Positions 8,667 to 16,757 of a stretch of DNA of 64,000 bases are shown piece after piece. The notes beneath the pieces were generated by a model that saw only the letters and a list, made by a program, of their open reading frames with translations, was not told where the DNA came from and did no database searches. The DNA comes from CG2-30-58-95 sp964618215 (GTDB lineage: Bacteria; Chloroflexota; Anaerolineae; Anaerolineales; Villigracilaceae), in NCBI GenBank assembly GCA_964618215.1, contig CAZTZE010000017.1, positions 1 to 64,000 of the forward strand, in the 5' to 3' direction. The position numbers and the translations under genes are program-made. Numbering within the stretch: the stretch's first letter is position 1; the number at the start of each line of letters is the position of its first letter.

Positions 8667-9101
8667 ATGAGCGAATTTAAGAGATTCAGCCTTGTCAAGC
8701 CCACCCTGCAAATGCCCTTCCATATTGACTTTGAATGGTGGCAAGATAATGATCGCAACTGGCGCGTTGAATTACGCAGCCTGTTATGCGTGGAACACCA
8801 GGCGGCTTTCGCAGACTTGCCTGAGACTCAGATAATTGATTGGATTGACCCAGAAACGGCCGAGGTGCGCCAGTTGGATGGGCTGCAACATGCCCTGATC
8901 AGTCATTGCGCCAGGCAGGAAGGGTTTTTGACTGAACACACCACCCTGGTGGATGCAGTCTTTCGTTTGCTGTTGGCAAATGGCAATGCGCCTCTCTCGG
9001 CGCTGGAACTCGGCGCAAAACTCAACCGTCCGGCGGATATCATCTTGCGTACGTTGGGCGGCCCGCGCGTGTATAAGGGTCTGCGTCCATTCGCAGGATA
9101 A
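8667..9101 (+). CDS. Small protein with C-terminal HTH-like segment
   Basis: 144 residues, not assigned to a family. The last 50 residues (DAVFRLLLANGNAPLSALEL... ending in RVYKGLRP) resemble small helix-turn-helix domains of the HARE-HTH type, where a helical pair is followed by a short basic strand. A GGAGG ribosome site overlaps the stop codon of the 528-residue gene, so the pair is an operon. tRNA-Arg follows directly. Function unknown; a regulatory or DNA-binding role is inferred. Confidence 0.7.
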   Translation: MSEFKRFSLVKPTLQMPFHIDFEWWQDNDRNWRVELRSLLCVEHQAAFADLPETQIIDWIDPETAEVRQLDGLQHALISHCARQEGFLTEHTTLVDAVFRLLLANGNAPLSALELGAKLNRPADIILRTLGGPRVYKGLRPFAG

Positions 9102-9113
9102 TTTATTTTTCAA

Positions 9114-9185
9114 GCCCCTATAGCTTAATGGACAAAGCCGCGGCCTTCTAAGCCGTTGATCCAGGTTCGAGTCCTGGTAGGGGCA
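9114..9185 (+). tRNA. tRNA-Arg (anticodon TCT)
   Basis: A 72-base cloverleaf: acceptor GCCCCTA pairs with TAGGGGC, the D arm is GCTT/AAGC, and the anticodon loop CTTCTAA gives TCT. The T arm is CCAGG-TTCGAGT-CCTGG, and the discriminator base is A. CCA is not encoded. It reads AGA codons. Confidence 0.95.
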
Positions 9186-9253
9186 TTATAAATATCGGCC
9201 CTACGGTGATTTCCAGAGACCCAAATTAAAAATCAAACCGGAGATGAAGAGTG

Positions 9254-9781
9254 ATGACTACCGAGCGTTTTGGGATTATCAAATTTCGGGGCAACGAAGT
9301 GACTGTCATCGGGCCGGACCTGAAGCCTGGTCAGGCCGCCCCGGAGTTCACCGTCCAGGGCCTCGACTGGGCGCTGTTCAATGGCCTGGCCGATACACAC
9401 GGAAAGGTGCGCATCCTCGCGGCTGTCCCCTCCTTGGATACCGAGGTGTGTGACCGCGAGACGCGCCGCTTCAACCTGGAGGCGGCTGCGTTGGGCAAAG
9501 ATATCGCTATTCTGGTTATCAGCACAGACCTGCCTTTTGCCCAAAAGCGATGGTGCGGATCTTCTGGCGTAGATCAGGTGACGGTGCTATCAGACCACAT
9601 GACTGGCGAGTTCGGGATGCGCTACGGCGTGCTCATCAAAGAAACGAGGATCTTGTGCCGCGCGGTTTTTGTAGTCAATCGGGGCGGCAAAATCACCTAT
9701 GCTGCTTATATGCCTGCGTTAGGTGAGGAGCCGAACTACACCGAAGTACTGGCCGCTGCGCAGGCTGCGCTTATCGAGTAA
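9254..9781 (+). CDS. tpx: Thiol peroxidase Tpx
   Basis: Atypical 2-Cys peroxiredoxin that reduces hydroperoxides using thioredoxin. The peroxidatic Cys66 lies in PSLDTEVCDRETRRFN and the resolving Cys101 in WCGSSGVD, the normal Tpx spacing. Length 175 residues. The ATG at 9254 is used; a GTG three bases earlier shares the same ribosome site. It opens a run of stress genes (hsp20, lon) on the same strand. Confidence 0.93.
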   Translation: MTTERFGIIKFRGNEVTVIGPDLKPGQAAPEFTVQGLDWALFNGLADTHGKVRILAAVPSLDTEVCDRETRRFNLEAAALGKDIAILVISTDLPFAQKRWCGSSGVDQVTVLSDHMTGEFGMRYGVLIKETRILCRAVFVVNRGGKITYAAYMPALGEEPNYTEVLAAAQAALIE

Positions 9782-9792
9782 GGAGTAAAAAG

Positions 9793-10197
9793 ATGGCAAC
9801 CCAAATCTGGAAATCAATCGCCTCCCCAGAGAGGCCTTGCGTGACGCTTCAAGCCATTGGCTGGCAGGTAAATCTCAGGTCGTATTCATGGAGTCCGCCG
9901 ACCGATGTTTACGAGACGGAAACCAGCTTTGTGGTGCGCGTTGAAGTGGCCGGGATGCGCCAATCGGAATTTTCAATTAACGTCGAAGGAAACTACCTGG
10001 TCATCAGTGGGGCACGCACCGATTTGTCCGAACGACGCGCCTATCACCAAATGGAAATCCGCTTTGGAGAATTCAGCACTGCAATCGAGTTGCCCTCGGG
10101 AGTCAATGTTGATCGAGCGGAAGCGGATTATGAAGATGGCTTCCTGAGTGTCGTGTTGCCCAAAATCAAACCTGCCGAAATAAAGATCATAAACTAA
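9793..10197 (+). CDS. Small heat-shock protein (Hsp20 family)
   Basis: ATP-independent holdase chaperone. The alpha-crystallin domain runs from about residue 37 (SPPTDVYETETSFVVRVEVAGM) to the end, with the ADYEDGFLSVVLPK motif near 113-126. Length 134 residues. A GGAGT ribosome site precedes the ATG, 11 bases after tpx. The C-terminal IxI motif appears only in weak form (AEIKIIN). It sits between a peroxidase and Lon, a sensible protein-damage operon. Confidence 0.92.
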   Translation: MATQIWKSIASPERPCVTLQAIGWQVNLRSYSWSPPTDVYETETSFVVRVEVAGMRQSEFSINVEGNYLVISGARTDLSERRAYHQMEIRFGEFSTAIELPSGVNVDRAEADYEDGFLSVVLPKIKPAEIKIIN

Positions 10198-10210
10198 CTC
10201 TTATCCTATT

Positions 10211-12817
10211 ATGTCTGCCTCACGCTGGTACTCGAATTTAACAGATTTCCTTGAATGGGTTGGGGATATTGACACCGCGGTGGATGAAATATTCCTGCCT
10301 TCGATCTTGACGCGCCTGCAAAAGAAAGACGAGCAGGATAAACAACCTCAGCCGGAGCCGGTATCTGAGGCGGAAACCATTAAATATCCGGTGATCCTTC
10401 CCATCCTGCCGCTGCGCGGCGTGGTCGTCTACCCCCAGACAGCCGTTCCGTTGACCATCGGCCAATTGCGCTCGATCAAGCTCATTGACGACGTCTCTTC
10501 CGGGGATCGGCTCATCGGCCTGGTGGCGGCGCGTAACCCCGAGATAGAGAATCCTAGCCCAGCCGACCTGTATCCAACTGGCACAATCGCGGTCGTCCAT
10601 CGCTTATTCCGCGCCCCCGATAACACCATCCGGTTGCTGGTGCAGGGTTTGGTGCGTTTCCGGCTTGGCGAGTTCATCCAGGAGGAACCGTATCTCAAGG
10701 CGAAGATCGAGCTGGCTGCGGAGAGCGTGGAAACCGGCCTTGAAATAGATGCCCTGGCGCGCAATGCCCGCGACCAGTTCGAGCAGATCGCTGAGATGAG
10801 TCCATCCATTCCGAAGGAGCTGGTGGCCTCCATCACCACTCTGGAAGACCCGCTGCAGACCATCTATACGATCGCTAATTTTCAGCGCATCGAGCTTCAA
10901 GAAGCCCAGCAGATCCTGGAGCTTGATTCAACTCAGGAAAAGCTGCATAAACTGGTCGGGGTGCTGGTGCGGGAAGTCGAGGTCTTGCAACTCGGGCAGA
11001 AGATCCAGAACCAGGCTCGTTCTGAAATCGAGAAAGTTCAACGGGATTACTTCCTGCGCGAGCAGTTAAAGGCGATCCAAAAAGAATTAGGCGAGAAAGA
11101 CGAACAATCCGTCGAGGTGGAGGAATTCCACAAGAAAATCGAGACGGCCAGGATGCCCGAGGAGGCCGAAAAGCAGGCCACGCGTGAGCTGGAACGCCTT
11201 TCCCGGATGCATACAGCCGCGGCAGAATACGGCGTCATCCGCACCTACCTGGATTGGCTGGTCTCGCTGCCCTGGTCGCTGAGTACGACAGACAACCTGG
11301 ATATTGCTCACGCCCGCAAGATCCTTAATCAGGATCATTATGGTTTGGAGGATGTCAAGGAACGCATTTTAGAGTTCCTTGCGATCCGCAAATTGCGCCT
11401 GGAGCGCAAGGATGAAGAGCAAATTCCATCCAAAGATGCCATCCGCCGCGATCGTGAAGGGGTAATCCTGTGCTTTATCGGCCCGCCCGGGGTGGGTAAG
11501 ACCTCCCTCGGCCAGTCCGTCGCCCGCGCGATGGAGCGCAAGTTCATCCGCATTTCGTTGGGAGGTGTGCGCGACGAGGCTGAGATCCGCGGCCACCGGC
11601 GTACATACATCGGCGCTATGCCTGGGCGTGTCCTGCAGGCCTTGCGACGCACCGAATCGCGCAATCCGGTTTTCATGCTGGACGAGGTGGATAAGCTCGT
11701 CTTCGACTTCCACGGCGATCCAGCCTCGGCCCTGCTTGAGGTGCTCGACCCGGAGCAAAATGTCGAATTCCGTGACCATTATCTGGAAGTCGCCTACGAC
11801 CTCTCCCAGGTATTCTTCATTACCACGGCTAATACGTTGGAAACAATTCCGGCTCCGCTTCTCGACCGCATGGAAGTTATTCATCTTTCCGGTTATACGG
11901 AAAGCGAAAAGGTTACCATTGCCAAAGATTACCTGATCCCACGGCAGGTGCGGGAAAATGGTCTGCGTCCTGAGGAAGTGAAGTTCACCAAGCAAGCCTT
12001 GCGGACGATCATCAATCTCTTCACGCGCGAGGCTGGGGTGCGCAACCTGGAGCGCAAGATTGGTTCGGTGTGCCGCAAGATCGGCACGCGCATCGCCCAG
12101 GGTGAGAAACAAGCCGCGAGTGTCACCCCCAAAGTCGTAAAGGAATTGTTGGGGCATCCCATCTTCCTTGAGACGGAAGAGATCAACGCCCGCACCTCGA
12201 TCCCGGGTGTGGCGCCCGGCCTGGCGTGGACACCCTACGGCGGCGATGTTCTCTTCATCGAGGCGACGCGTATGCCAGGCGCCAAGGGCTTCCAGCTTAC
12301 GGGTTCGCTCGGCAATGTGATGCAGGAATCGGCGCGTGCGGCGCTATCCTATGTCCGTTCGCGCGCCGAGTCGCTGGACCTGGACAAGGATTTCTTTGAA
12401 AAAACCGATATCCATATGCACATCCCGGGCGGCGCGCAGCCAAAGGATGGCCCCTCGGCGGGGGTGACGATGGCGACCGCATTGGTCTCGCTGATTTCGG
12501 GGCGCTCGGTGAAGAAAGGCGTCGGCATGACCGGCGAGATCACCTTGCGCGGCCAGGTTTTGCCGGTCGGGGGCATCAAAGAGAAAATGCTGGCCGCCCA
12601 TCGCGCCGGCTTGAAGACCGTCATCCTGCCAAAGCGCAACGAACTCGATTTGGAAGATGTGCCAGATGAAATAAAGAAGACTCTCAAATTCATCTTTGCT
12701 GAATCGGTGGATGATGTCTTGAAATCCGCTTTGGAGAAAAAAGTATCAGTGCGTAAGACCACTGTCCCAAAATCTGCGAAGAACGGGGATGGCGATGCTG
12801 AAAGTACTGCTGGCTGA
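10211..12817 (+). CDS. lon: ATP-dependent protease Lon
   Basis: Cytosolic AAA+ serine protease for misfolded and regulatory proteins. The LonA substrate-binding domain starts near residue 58 (YPVILPILPLRGVVVYP), Walker A GPPGVGKT is at 424-431, and the catalytic Ser749 lies in PKDGPSAGV with Lys790 in GGIKEKML. The 868 residues are longer than most LonA because about 55 extra N-terminal residues precede the domain. This extension has a charged, low-complexity end (KKDEQDKQPQPEP). The ribosome site is weak, and the start codon 14 bases after hsp20 suggests coupling. Confidence 0.96.
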   Translation: MSASRWYSNLTDFLEWVGDIDTAVDEIFLPSILTRLQKKDEQDKQPQPEPVSEAETIKYPVILPILPLRGVVVYPQTAVPLTIGQLRSIKLIDDVSSGDRLIGLVAARNPEIENPSPADLYPTGTIAVVHRLFRAPDNTIRLLVQGLVRFRLGEFIQEEPYLKAKIELAAESVETGLEIDALARNARDQFEQIAEMSPSIPKELVASITTLEDPLQTIYTIANFQRIELQEAQQILELDSTQEKLHKLVGVLVREVEVLQLGQKIQNQARSEIEKVQRDYFLREQLKAIQKELGEKDEQSVEVEEFHKKIETARMPEEAEKQATRELERLSRMHTAAAEYGVIRTYLDWLVSLPWSLSTTDNLDIAHARKILNQDHYGLEDVKERILEFLAIRKLRLERKDEEQIPSKDAIRRDREGVILCFIGPPGVGKTSLGQSVARAMERKFIRISLGGVRDEAEIRGHRRTYIGAMPGRVLQALRRTESRNPVFMLDEVDKLVFDFHGDPASALLEVLDPEQNVEFRDHYLEVAYDLSQVFFITTANTLETIPAPLLDRMEVIHLSGYTESEKVTIAKDYLIPRQVRENGLRPEEVKFTKQALRTIINLFTREAGVRNLERKIGSVCRKIGTRIAQGEKQAASVTPKVVKELLGHPIFLETEEINARTSIPGVAPGLAWTPYGGDVLFIEATRMPGAKGFQLTGSLGNVMQESARAALSYVRSRAESLDLDKDFFEKTDIHMHIPGGAQPKDGPSAGVTMATALVSLISGRSVKKGVGMTGEITLRGQVLPVGGIKEKMLAAHRAGLKTVILPKRNELDLEDVPDEIKKTLKFIFAESVDDVLKSALEKKVSVRKTTVPKSAKNGDGDAESTAG

Positions 12818-13148
12818 GGATGATCGCACGATGGTTTCTCTCTTGAAAACCTTCTTGAGCATGGAGGGCTTTCAGGTAATCACTCTGGCCGGTGCAACGA
12901 GCGACATCCTTGAAATCGTGCGCAGAGAAAGGCCAGCTATCGTCTTGATGGATATCTTTCTCGGGGCGGAGAATGGGATTGATGTCCTGCGCAAGCTGCG
13001 CCAAATGCCTGATCTTTCCAAAATGAAAGTGATCATGAGCTCGGGCATGAATTTACGGGATGAATGTCTGGCTGCGGGCGCGAATGACTTTCTCCTCAAG
13101 CCATATATGCCCGATGACCTGCTCAAGATGCTCAAATCCAATTCGTAG
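12795..13148 (+). CDS. Single-domain response regulator (CheY-like)
   Basis: A stand-alone receiver domain of 117 residues. The acidic pocket AEDD is at 7-10, the phospho-acceptor Asp lies in VLMDIFL near residue 53, and the conserved Lys is in LLKPY. No output domain follows. The gene begins inside the 3' end of lon in another frame. An ATG six bases upstream is possible, but MLKVLLAEDD is the natural domain start. The kinase partner is not in the window. Confidence 0.88.
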   Translation: MLKVLLAEDDRTMVSLLKTFLSMEGFQVITLAGATSDILEIVRRERPAIVLMDIFLGAENGIDVLRKLRQMPDLSKMKVIMSSGMNLRDECLAAGANDFLLKPYMPDDLLKMLKSNS

Positions 13149-13157
13149 GCAAGACTT

Positions 13158-13589
13158 GTGCGCCGCCCGATACTGATACGTGAATTCAGCTTCCCGGAGG
13201 ATTATCCCGTCGTCTGCCGGCTGTGGTCATTGGCCGGCCCCGGCATTCATCTGCGCCGTTCGGACGAACCGGACGAAATCCAAAAGAAGCTCCAGCGCGA
13301 CCCGGACCTGTTTTTACTGGCCGAATACGAAGGAGCGCTGGTCGGCGCCGTCTTGGGCGGGTTTGATGGCCGCCGGGGGTTGGTCTATCACCTGGCTGTC
13401 GCTGAAAACCATCGCAATCGGGGTGTTGGCGCTTTGCTGATGGAAGAGTTGGAAAAACGCTTGCGGGCAAAAGGCTGTATCCGCACCTATTTGCTCGTCA
13501 CCCGCGACAACGCGGAAGCGATAGCCTTCTACGAAAAAGGCGGCTGGCAGAAAATGGACTTATATGTCTACGGGAAGGACATCGCTTAA
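13158..13589 (+). CDS. GNAT-family N-acetyltransferase
   Basis: 143-residue acetyl-CoA-dependent acetyltransferase. The acetyl-CoA loop is in VAENHRNRGVGALLMEELEKRL (about residues 83-104), and the C-terminal strand-helix NAEAIAFYEKGGWQ is typical. It starts with GTG and its stop codon directly abuts the mogA start. The substrate is unknown; such proteins resemble RimI-like or small-molecule acetyltransferases. Confidence 0.87.
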   Translation: MRRPILIREFSFPEDYPVVCRLWSLAGPGIHLRRSDEPDEIQKKLQRDPDLFLLAEYEGALVGAVLGGFDGRRGLVYHLAVAENHRNRGVGALLMEELEKRLRAKGCIRTYLLVTRDNAEAIAFYEKGGWQKMDLYVYGKDIA

Positions 13590-14105
13590 ATGACTTTGCG
13601 CTTCGGCATCCTGACCGCCTCTGACCGTTCGGCGCGCGGCGAACGCCCGGACACTTCCGGCCCGGCGCTGGCAGCGGTGATCGCTTCGCACGGCTGGGAT
13701 TTAGTCTGCCAGGCCATTCTTCCAGATGATTTGACCACTCTGAGCCAGGCCCTGATAGCCTGGGCCGGGTGCGGTGACCTGGATATCATCCTGACCACCG
13801 GCGGGACGGGTTTTTCGCCGCGGGATGTCACCCCCGAAGCGACGGCTGCGGTCGTAGAGCGCATGGCGCCCGGCCTGGCCGAAGCCATGCGCGCGGCGAG
13901 TTTGCAGGTCACGCCCCACGCCATGCTTTCACGCGCCATCGCGGGTATACGCGGCCGAACGCTGATCATAAACTTGCCGGGCAGCCCGAAAGCCGCAGTT
14001 GAGAATTTACAAGTGCTGCTGCCGGTGCTGGCTCACGCAGTCGAGTTATTGCGTGAAGACCCTGCCGCCGAAAAACACCATACTGCACCTTCAACCGAAG
14101 GGTAG
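13590..14105 (+). CDS. mogA: Molybdopterin adenylyltransferase-like protein MogA
   Basis: Adenylates molybdopterin before metal insertion in molybdenum (or tungsten) cofactor synthesis. The MoaB/Mog fold is visible from LRFGILTASDRSARGE, with the key loop LTTGGTGFSPRDVTPEA (about residues 67-83) and INLPGSPKA near the end. Length 171. It follows the GNAT gene with no gap. It fits the Mo/W theme seen at 44754-46568 (AOR) and 49749-57762 (XdhC, Tup, XDH-like). Confidence 0.9.
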   Translation: MTLRFGILTASDRSARGERPDTSGPALAAVIASHGWDLVCQAILPDDLTTLSQALIAWAGCGDLDIILTTGGTGFSPRDVTPEATAAVVERMAPGLAEAMRAASLQVTPHAMLSRAIAGIRGRTLIINLPGSPKAAVENLQVLLPVLAHAVELLREDPAAEKHHTAPSTEG

Positions 14106-14193
14106 TATAATCCTGCCCGTTTGCAATTGAAAGAATATGGAATGGTTTCCATGCCCGTCAAAAAGCGAGGACGTATGATTATAAGAAAATGTA

Positions 14194-14215
14194 GGACGGG
14201 TTTCCATACCCGTCC
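14194..14215. repeat. Palindrome upstream of efp
   Basis: GGACGGGTTTC followed by CATACCCGTCC forms a hairpin in the efp leader. A related word (GGTTTCCATGCCCGTC) appears near 14142, suggesting a duplicated element. It leaves only 18 bases before the efp ATG, so the hairpin ends near the ribosome site. Confidence 0.5.
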
Positions 14216-14233
14216 ATCCAGGAGTGAAAACCA

Positions 14234-14791
14234 ATGATTGATGTAAATGAACTTCGAAAAGGGGTAACTTTCGAGCACGATGGAATGCTCTTCCGTGTCT
14301 TGGAATACAGCCACAACAAGCCCGGACGCGGTAATGCCACTATCCGCATCAAGGCTCGCAATTTGCGCTCCGGGACCACGCTGGAAAAAACCTTCCAGTC
14401 CGGCGAACGTGTCCAGGATGTGCGGCTGGACCATCATGACGTGCAGTACCTCTATACCGACGGTGAGTTGTATCACTTTATGGATAATGTAACCTTTGAG
14501 CAACCCGCCGTGAAAGGCGAACTGGCAGGTGAATACGCCGGTTTTCTAAAAGAAGGTATGGAAGTAAAACTTACTTTCTACGATGGCGAGGCAATTGACA
14601 TTGAATTGCCCACCTCGGTTGATTTGAAAGTGGTTTCCGCCGAGGCTTCGGTGCGCGGCGATACCGCCACGGGTGTGGTCAAGAAAGTCGTAACCGAAAC
14701 CGGCCTTGAAGTCCAGGTCCCGAATTTCGTCTCAGCAGGGGATACCATCCGCGTTGATACCCGTAATGGCAGCTACCTCACCCGGGCGTAG
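14234..14791 (+). CDS. efp: Translation elongation factor P
   Basis: Relieves ribosome stalling at polyproline. The KOW-like N-terminal domain and two OB domains fill the normal 185 residues, with the C-terminal GDTIRVDTRNGSYLTRA. The loop that reaches the peptidyl-transferase centre reads NKPGRGNATIR, placing Arg32 where most EF-Ps carry the modified Lys. Arg there is known from the rhamnosylated class, but that class usually has a different loop. No EarP-like gene is seen here. A CCAGGAG ribosome site precedes the ATG, and a TATAAT at 14106-14111 is a possible promoter. Confidence 0.96.
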   Translation: MIDVNELRKGVTFEHDGMLFRVLEYSHNKPGRGNATIRIKARNLRSGTTLEKTFQSGERVQDVRLDHHDVQYLYTDGELYHFMDNVTFEQPAVKGELAGEYAGFLKEGMEVKLTFYDGEAIDIELPTSVDLKVVSAEASVRGDTATGVVKKVVTETGLEVQVPNFVSAGDTIRVDTRNGSYLTRA

Positions 14792-14796
14792 TTGAA

Positions 14797-14872
14797 AACG
14801 TCCCGCCGAGTAGGCCTTCGGCAGGCTGCTTGTTGACGGTCAATTTCGACTCAATTCAGCCTGCGGGACGTT
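14797..14872. repeat. Dispersed inverted repeat, GTCCCGC family (copy 1)
   Basis: AACGTCCCGC at 14797 and GCGGGACGTT at 14863 are exact inverted ends. The interior carries GACGGTCAATTTCGACTCAATT, very close to the interior of the copy at 26293-26351. It sits five bases after the efp stop codon and may also act as a transcription terminator. Confidence 0.7.
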
Positions 14873-14912
14873 ACTTCCAACTCATCTGAAACACACCCTG
14901 TACATTTCGCGT

Positions 14913-15239
14913 ATGCGTACTCCTGCCGGCTCCGAATGTAAATACTTCTACGGCGATTATTATCGCGGCCGCCAACAAGAAGAGTGCCGCCTTCTAACCA
15001 CGCCCGGAGCGCAATGGACCCGGGACTTGTGCCGCACCTGTCCGATCCCATCCATCACCCGCGCCAATGCCTGCGAATTCATGGTCTTGCGCGCCGAAGT
15101 GACCCGCCCGGTGACGGCTGTCTTCCAGCGGCGTGTGCAAGTCAAAGCTTTTTGCGAAAAGGCCCGACGGGAGGTCGCCGAAGCGCACATCGGTTGTGGC
15201 GAGTGCCATCCCTTGCCATCAGTTTTTGAAGTAAAGTAA
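14913..15239 (+). CDS. Cysteine-rich protein of unknown function
   Basis: 108 residues with eight cysteines at 9, 25, 40, 43, 54, 81, 95 and 98, including two CxxC pairs (CRTC and CGEC). The arrangement suggests a zinc or Fe-S site, but I do not recognise the family. A run of aromatic residues, KYFYGDYYRGR, follows the first Cys. It is soluble with no signal sequence. It precedes the HAD-DinB gene by 12 bases, probably in one transcript. Confidence 0.7.
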   Translation: MRTPAGSECKYFYGDYYRGRQQEECRLLTTPGAQWTRDLCRTCPIPSITRANACEFMVLRAEVTRPVTAVFQRRVQVKAFCEKARREVAEAHIGCGECHPLPSVFEVK

Positions 15240-15251
15240 ATAAGGGACAAT

Positions 15252-16439
15252 ATGCCGATCACATTGCTGCTCGACCTGGACGACACCCTGCTCGAAACAC
15301 ACACAGAAACTTTTTTTCCAGCATATTTTCAGGCTCTTTCAGGTGCATTGAGCCATCTGGCGCCACCGGAGACGATGCTCCCGGCGCTGATGTCCGGCAC
15401 CAAACGGATGTTGACGAACTTGGATCCCGCCCTGACCCTGCGGGATGTCTTCGACGCCTGCTTTTATCCAAAGTTGGGCATGGAGCGTGAGGCTCTTCAA
15501 CCCGCCATTGATGATTTTTACGACGAGGTCTTTCCCACGCTTGGCAGCCTGACAAAAGCGATGCCGGAGGCGGTTCGCTTGGTGGATTGGGCCTTCGCGC
15601 AAGGCCATCGTGTGGCAATTGCTACCAATCCGCTCTTCCCGCGCAAGGCGACAGAGCATCGTCTGCGTTGGGCCGGCTTGCCGCCCGAAAAGTACCCCTT
15701 TGCGCTGATTTCTTCTTATGAGAACTTTCACTTTGCCAAAGAATCGATTGCTTACTTCGCCGAGATGATGGGCCAAATGGGTTGGCCGGAGGATCCGGTC
15801 CTCATGGTTGGAAACGACACGGAAATGGATCTCCGCCCTGCACAGCAAGCCGGTTTCCCTGTTTTCTGGGCCAAAACAAACGACGATGTTTCTCCTGAAT
15901 TTGCTTTAGTACCTCAGGGCAGCCTGGAGGAATTTTGTCCCTGGCTGGAAGACATTGACCCGCAATCGCTTCAACCTTCTTACGATTCACCGCAGGCTCT
16001 GTTGGCAGTTATGCGTTCCACGCCGGCCGTGCTTGCCAGTTTGACGCGTGATCTGCCCGCGCCCGCCTGGACCCGCTCGCCGAAGCCGGACGAATGGTGT
16101 TTGACCGAGATCACCGGCCACCTGCGCGACGTAGATCGTGACGTCAACCTGCCGCGCTTACGCAAGGTTTTGGCTGAGGAGAATCCATTCATTGCCAGCG
16201 CGGCGACCGATGACTGGGTGAAAGAACGCCAGTATGCCCGGCAGGATGGCCGCGTCTCCCTGGCTGAATTTACTACTGCGCGCAAAGAGCTTCTAGCATT
16301 ATTGGTTGATCTGCAAAGCGAGTGGAAACGCCCTGCCCGGCACGCCATCTTTGGGCCCACTAAAATACAGGAATTGGTTGGTTTTATTGCTGAACATGAC
16401 CGCGCCCACGTCAAGCAAGCCCGCGAGGCGATCAGATGA
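15252..16439 (+). CDS. HAD hydrolase fused to a DinB-like domain
   Basis: Two domains in 395 residues. Residues 1-235 form a HAD-superfamily phosphatase: nucleophile motif DLDDTLLET (Asp8, Asp10), motif II ATNPLF, and motif IV VGNDTEMDLRPAQQAG. Residues about 253-395 resemble the DinB/YfiT four-helix metalloenzyme fold, with HLRDVDRDV and AEHDRAHVKQ providing the expected His ligands. The join is smooth and in frame. Substrates of both halves are unknown; a repair or detoxification phosphatase is one guess. Confidence 0.8.
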   Translation: MPITLLLDLDDTLLETHTETFFPAYFQALSGALSHLAPPETMLPALMSGTKRMLTNLDPALTLRDVFDACFYPKLGMEREALQPAIDDFYDEVFPTLGSLTKAMPEAVRLVDWAFAQGHRVAIATNPLFPRKATEHRLRWAGLPPEKYPFALISSYENFHFAKESIAYFAEMMGQMGWPEDPVLMVGNDTEMDLRPAQQAGFPVFWAKTNDDVSPEFALVPQGSLEEFCPWLEDIDPQSLQPSYDSPQALLAVMRSTPAVLASLTRDLPAPAWTRSPKPDEWCLTEITGHLRDVDRDVNLPRLRKVLAEENPFIASAATDDWVKERQYARQDGRVSLAEFTTARKELLALLVDLQSEWKRPARHAIFGPTKIQELVGFIAEHDRAHVKQAREAIR

Positions 16440-16500
16440 CCGTCTAAGAATTATCCGGCAACAGGGACGTATCTCATTTTCAATCGCTGTGTTTTAATCT

Positions 16501-16523
16501 CCAGACTGATTCTGGGCTTTTTT
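16501..16523 (+). terminator. Terminator after the HAD-DinB gene
   Basis: CCAGA and TCTGG form a short stem across a 5-base loop, followed by GCTTTTTTCT. The stem is short, so efficiency is uncertain. Confidence 0.5.
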
Positions 16524-16555
16524 CTATAAGGAGACCGATCGGAAACCTCTTTGTT

Positions 16556-16680
16556 AACCGGAGATGAACAGAGATAAATGGTGTAAAGCCTTGATAAACA
16601 GGTAGATTCCCATCTTATCAGCCCTGAATTCCGGTTTTGGACGTGTTTTTCTAGCAAAATGACTCTGTTCATCTCCGTTT
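16556..16680. repeat. Long inverted repeat in the fabF leader region
   Basis: AACCGGAGATGAACAGAG (16556-16573) is matched in inverted orientation by CTCTGTTCATCTCCGTTT (16663-16680). Directly after it, 16680-16712 holds a second inverted word built on CACCTGC/GCAGGTG. The 318-base gap 16440-16757 contains no gene; it holds this repeat, the terminator, and two TATAAGGAGA words, the second of which is the fabF ribosome site. Confidence 0.6.
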
Positions 16681-16757
16681 ACACCTGCACTTGCAGCAGG
16701 TGCAAGTGTCTCCGGTAAATTGTAGTTTCCGAACGTTCTCTATAAGGAGAGATCCTC

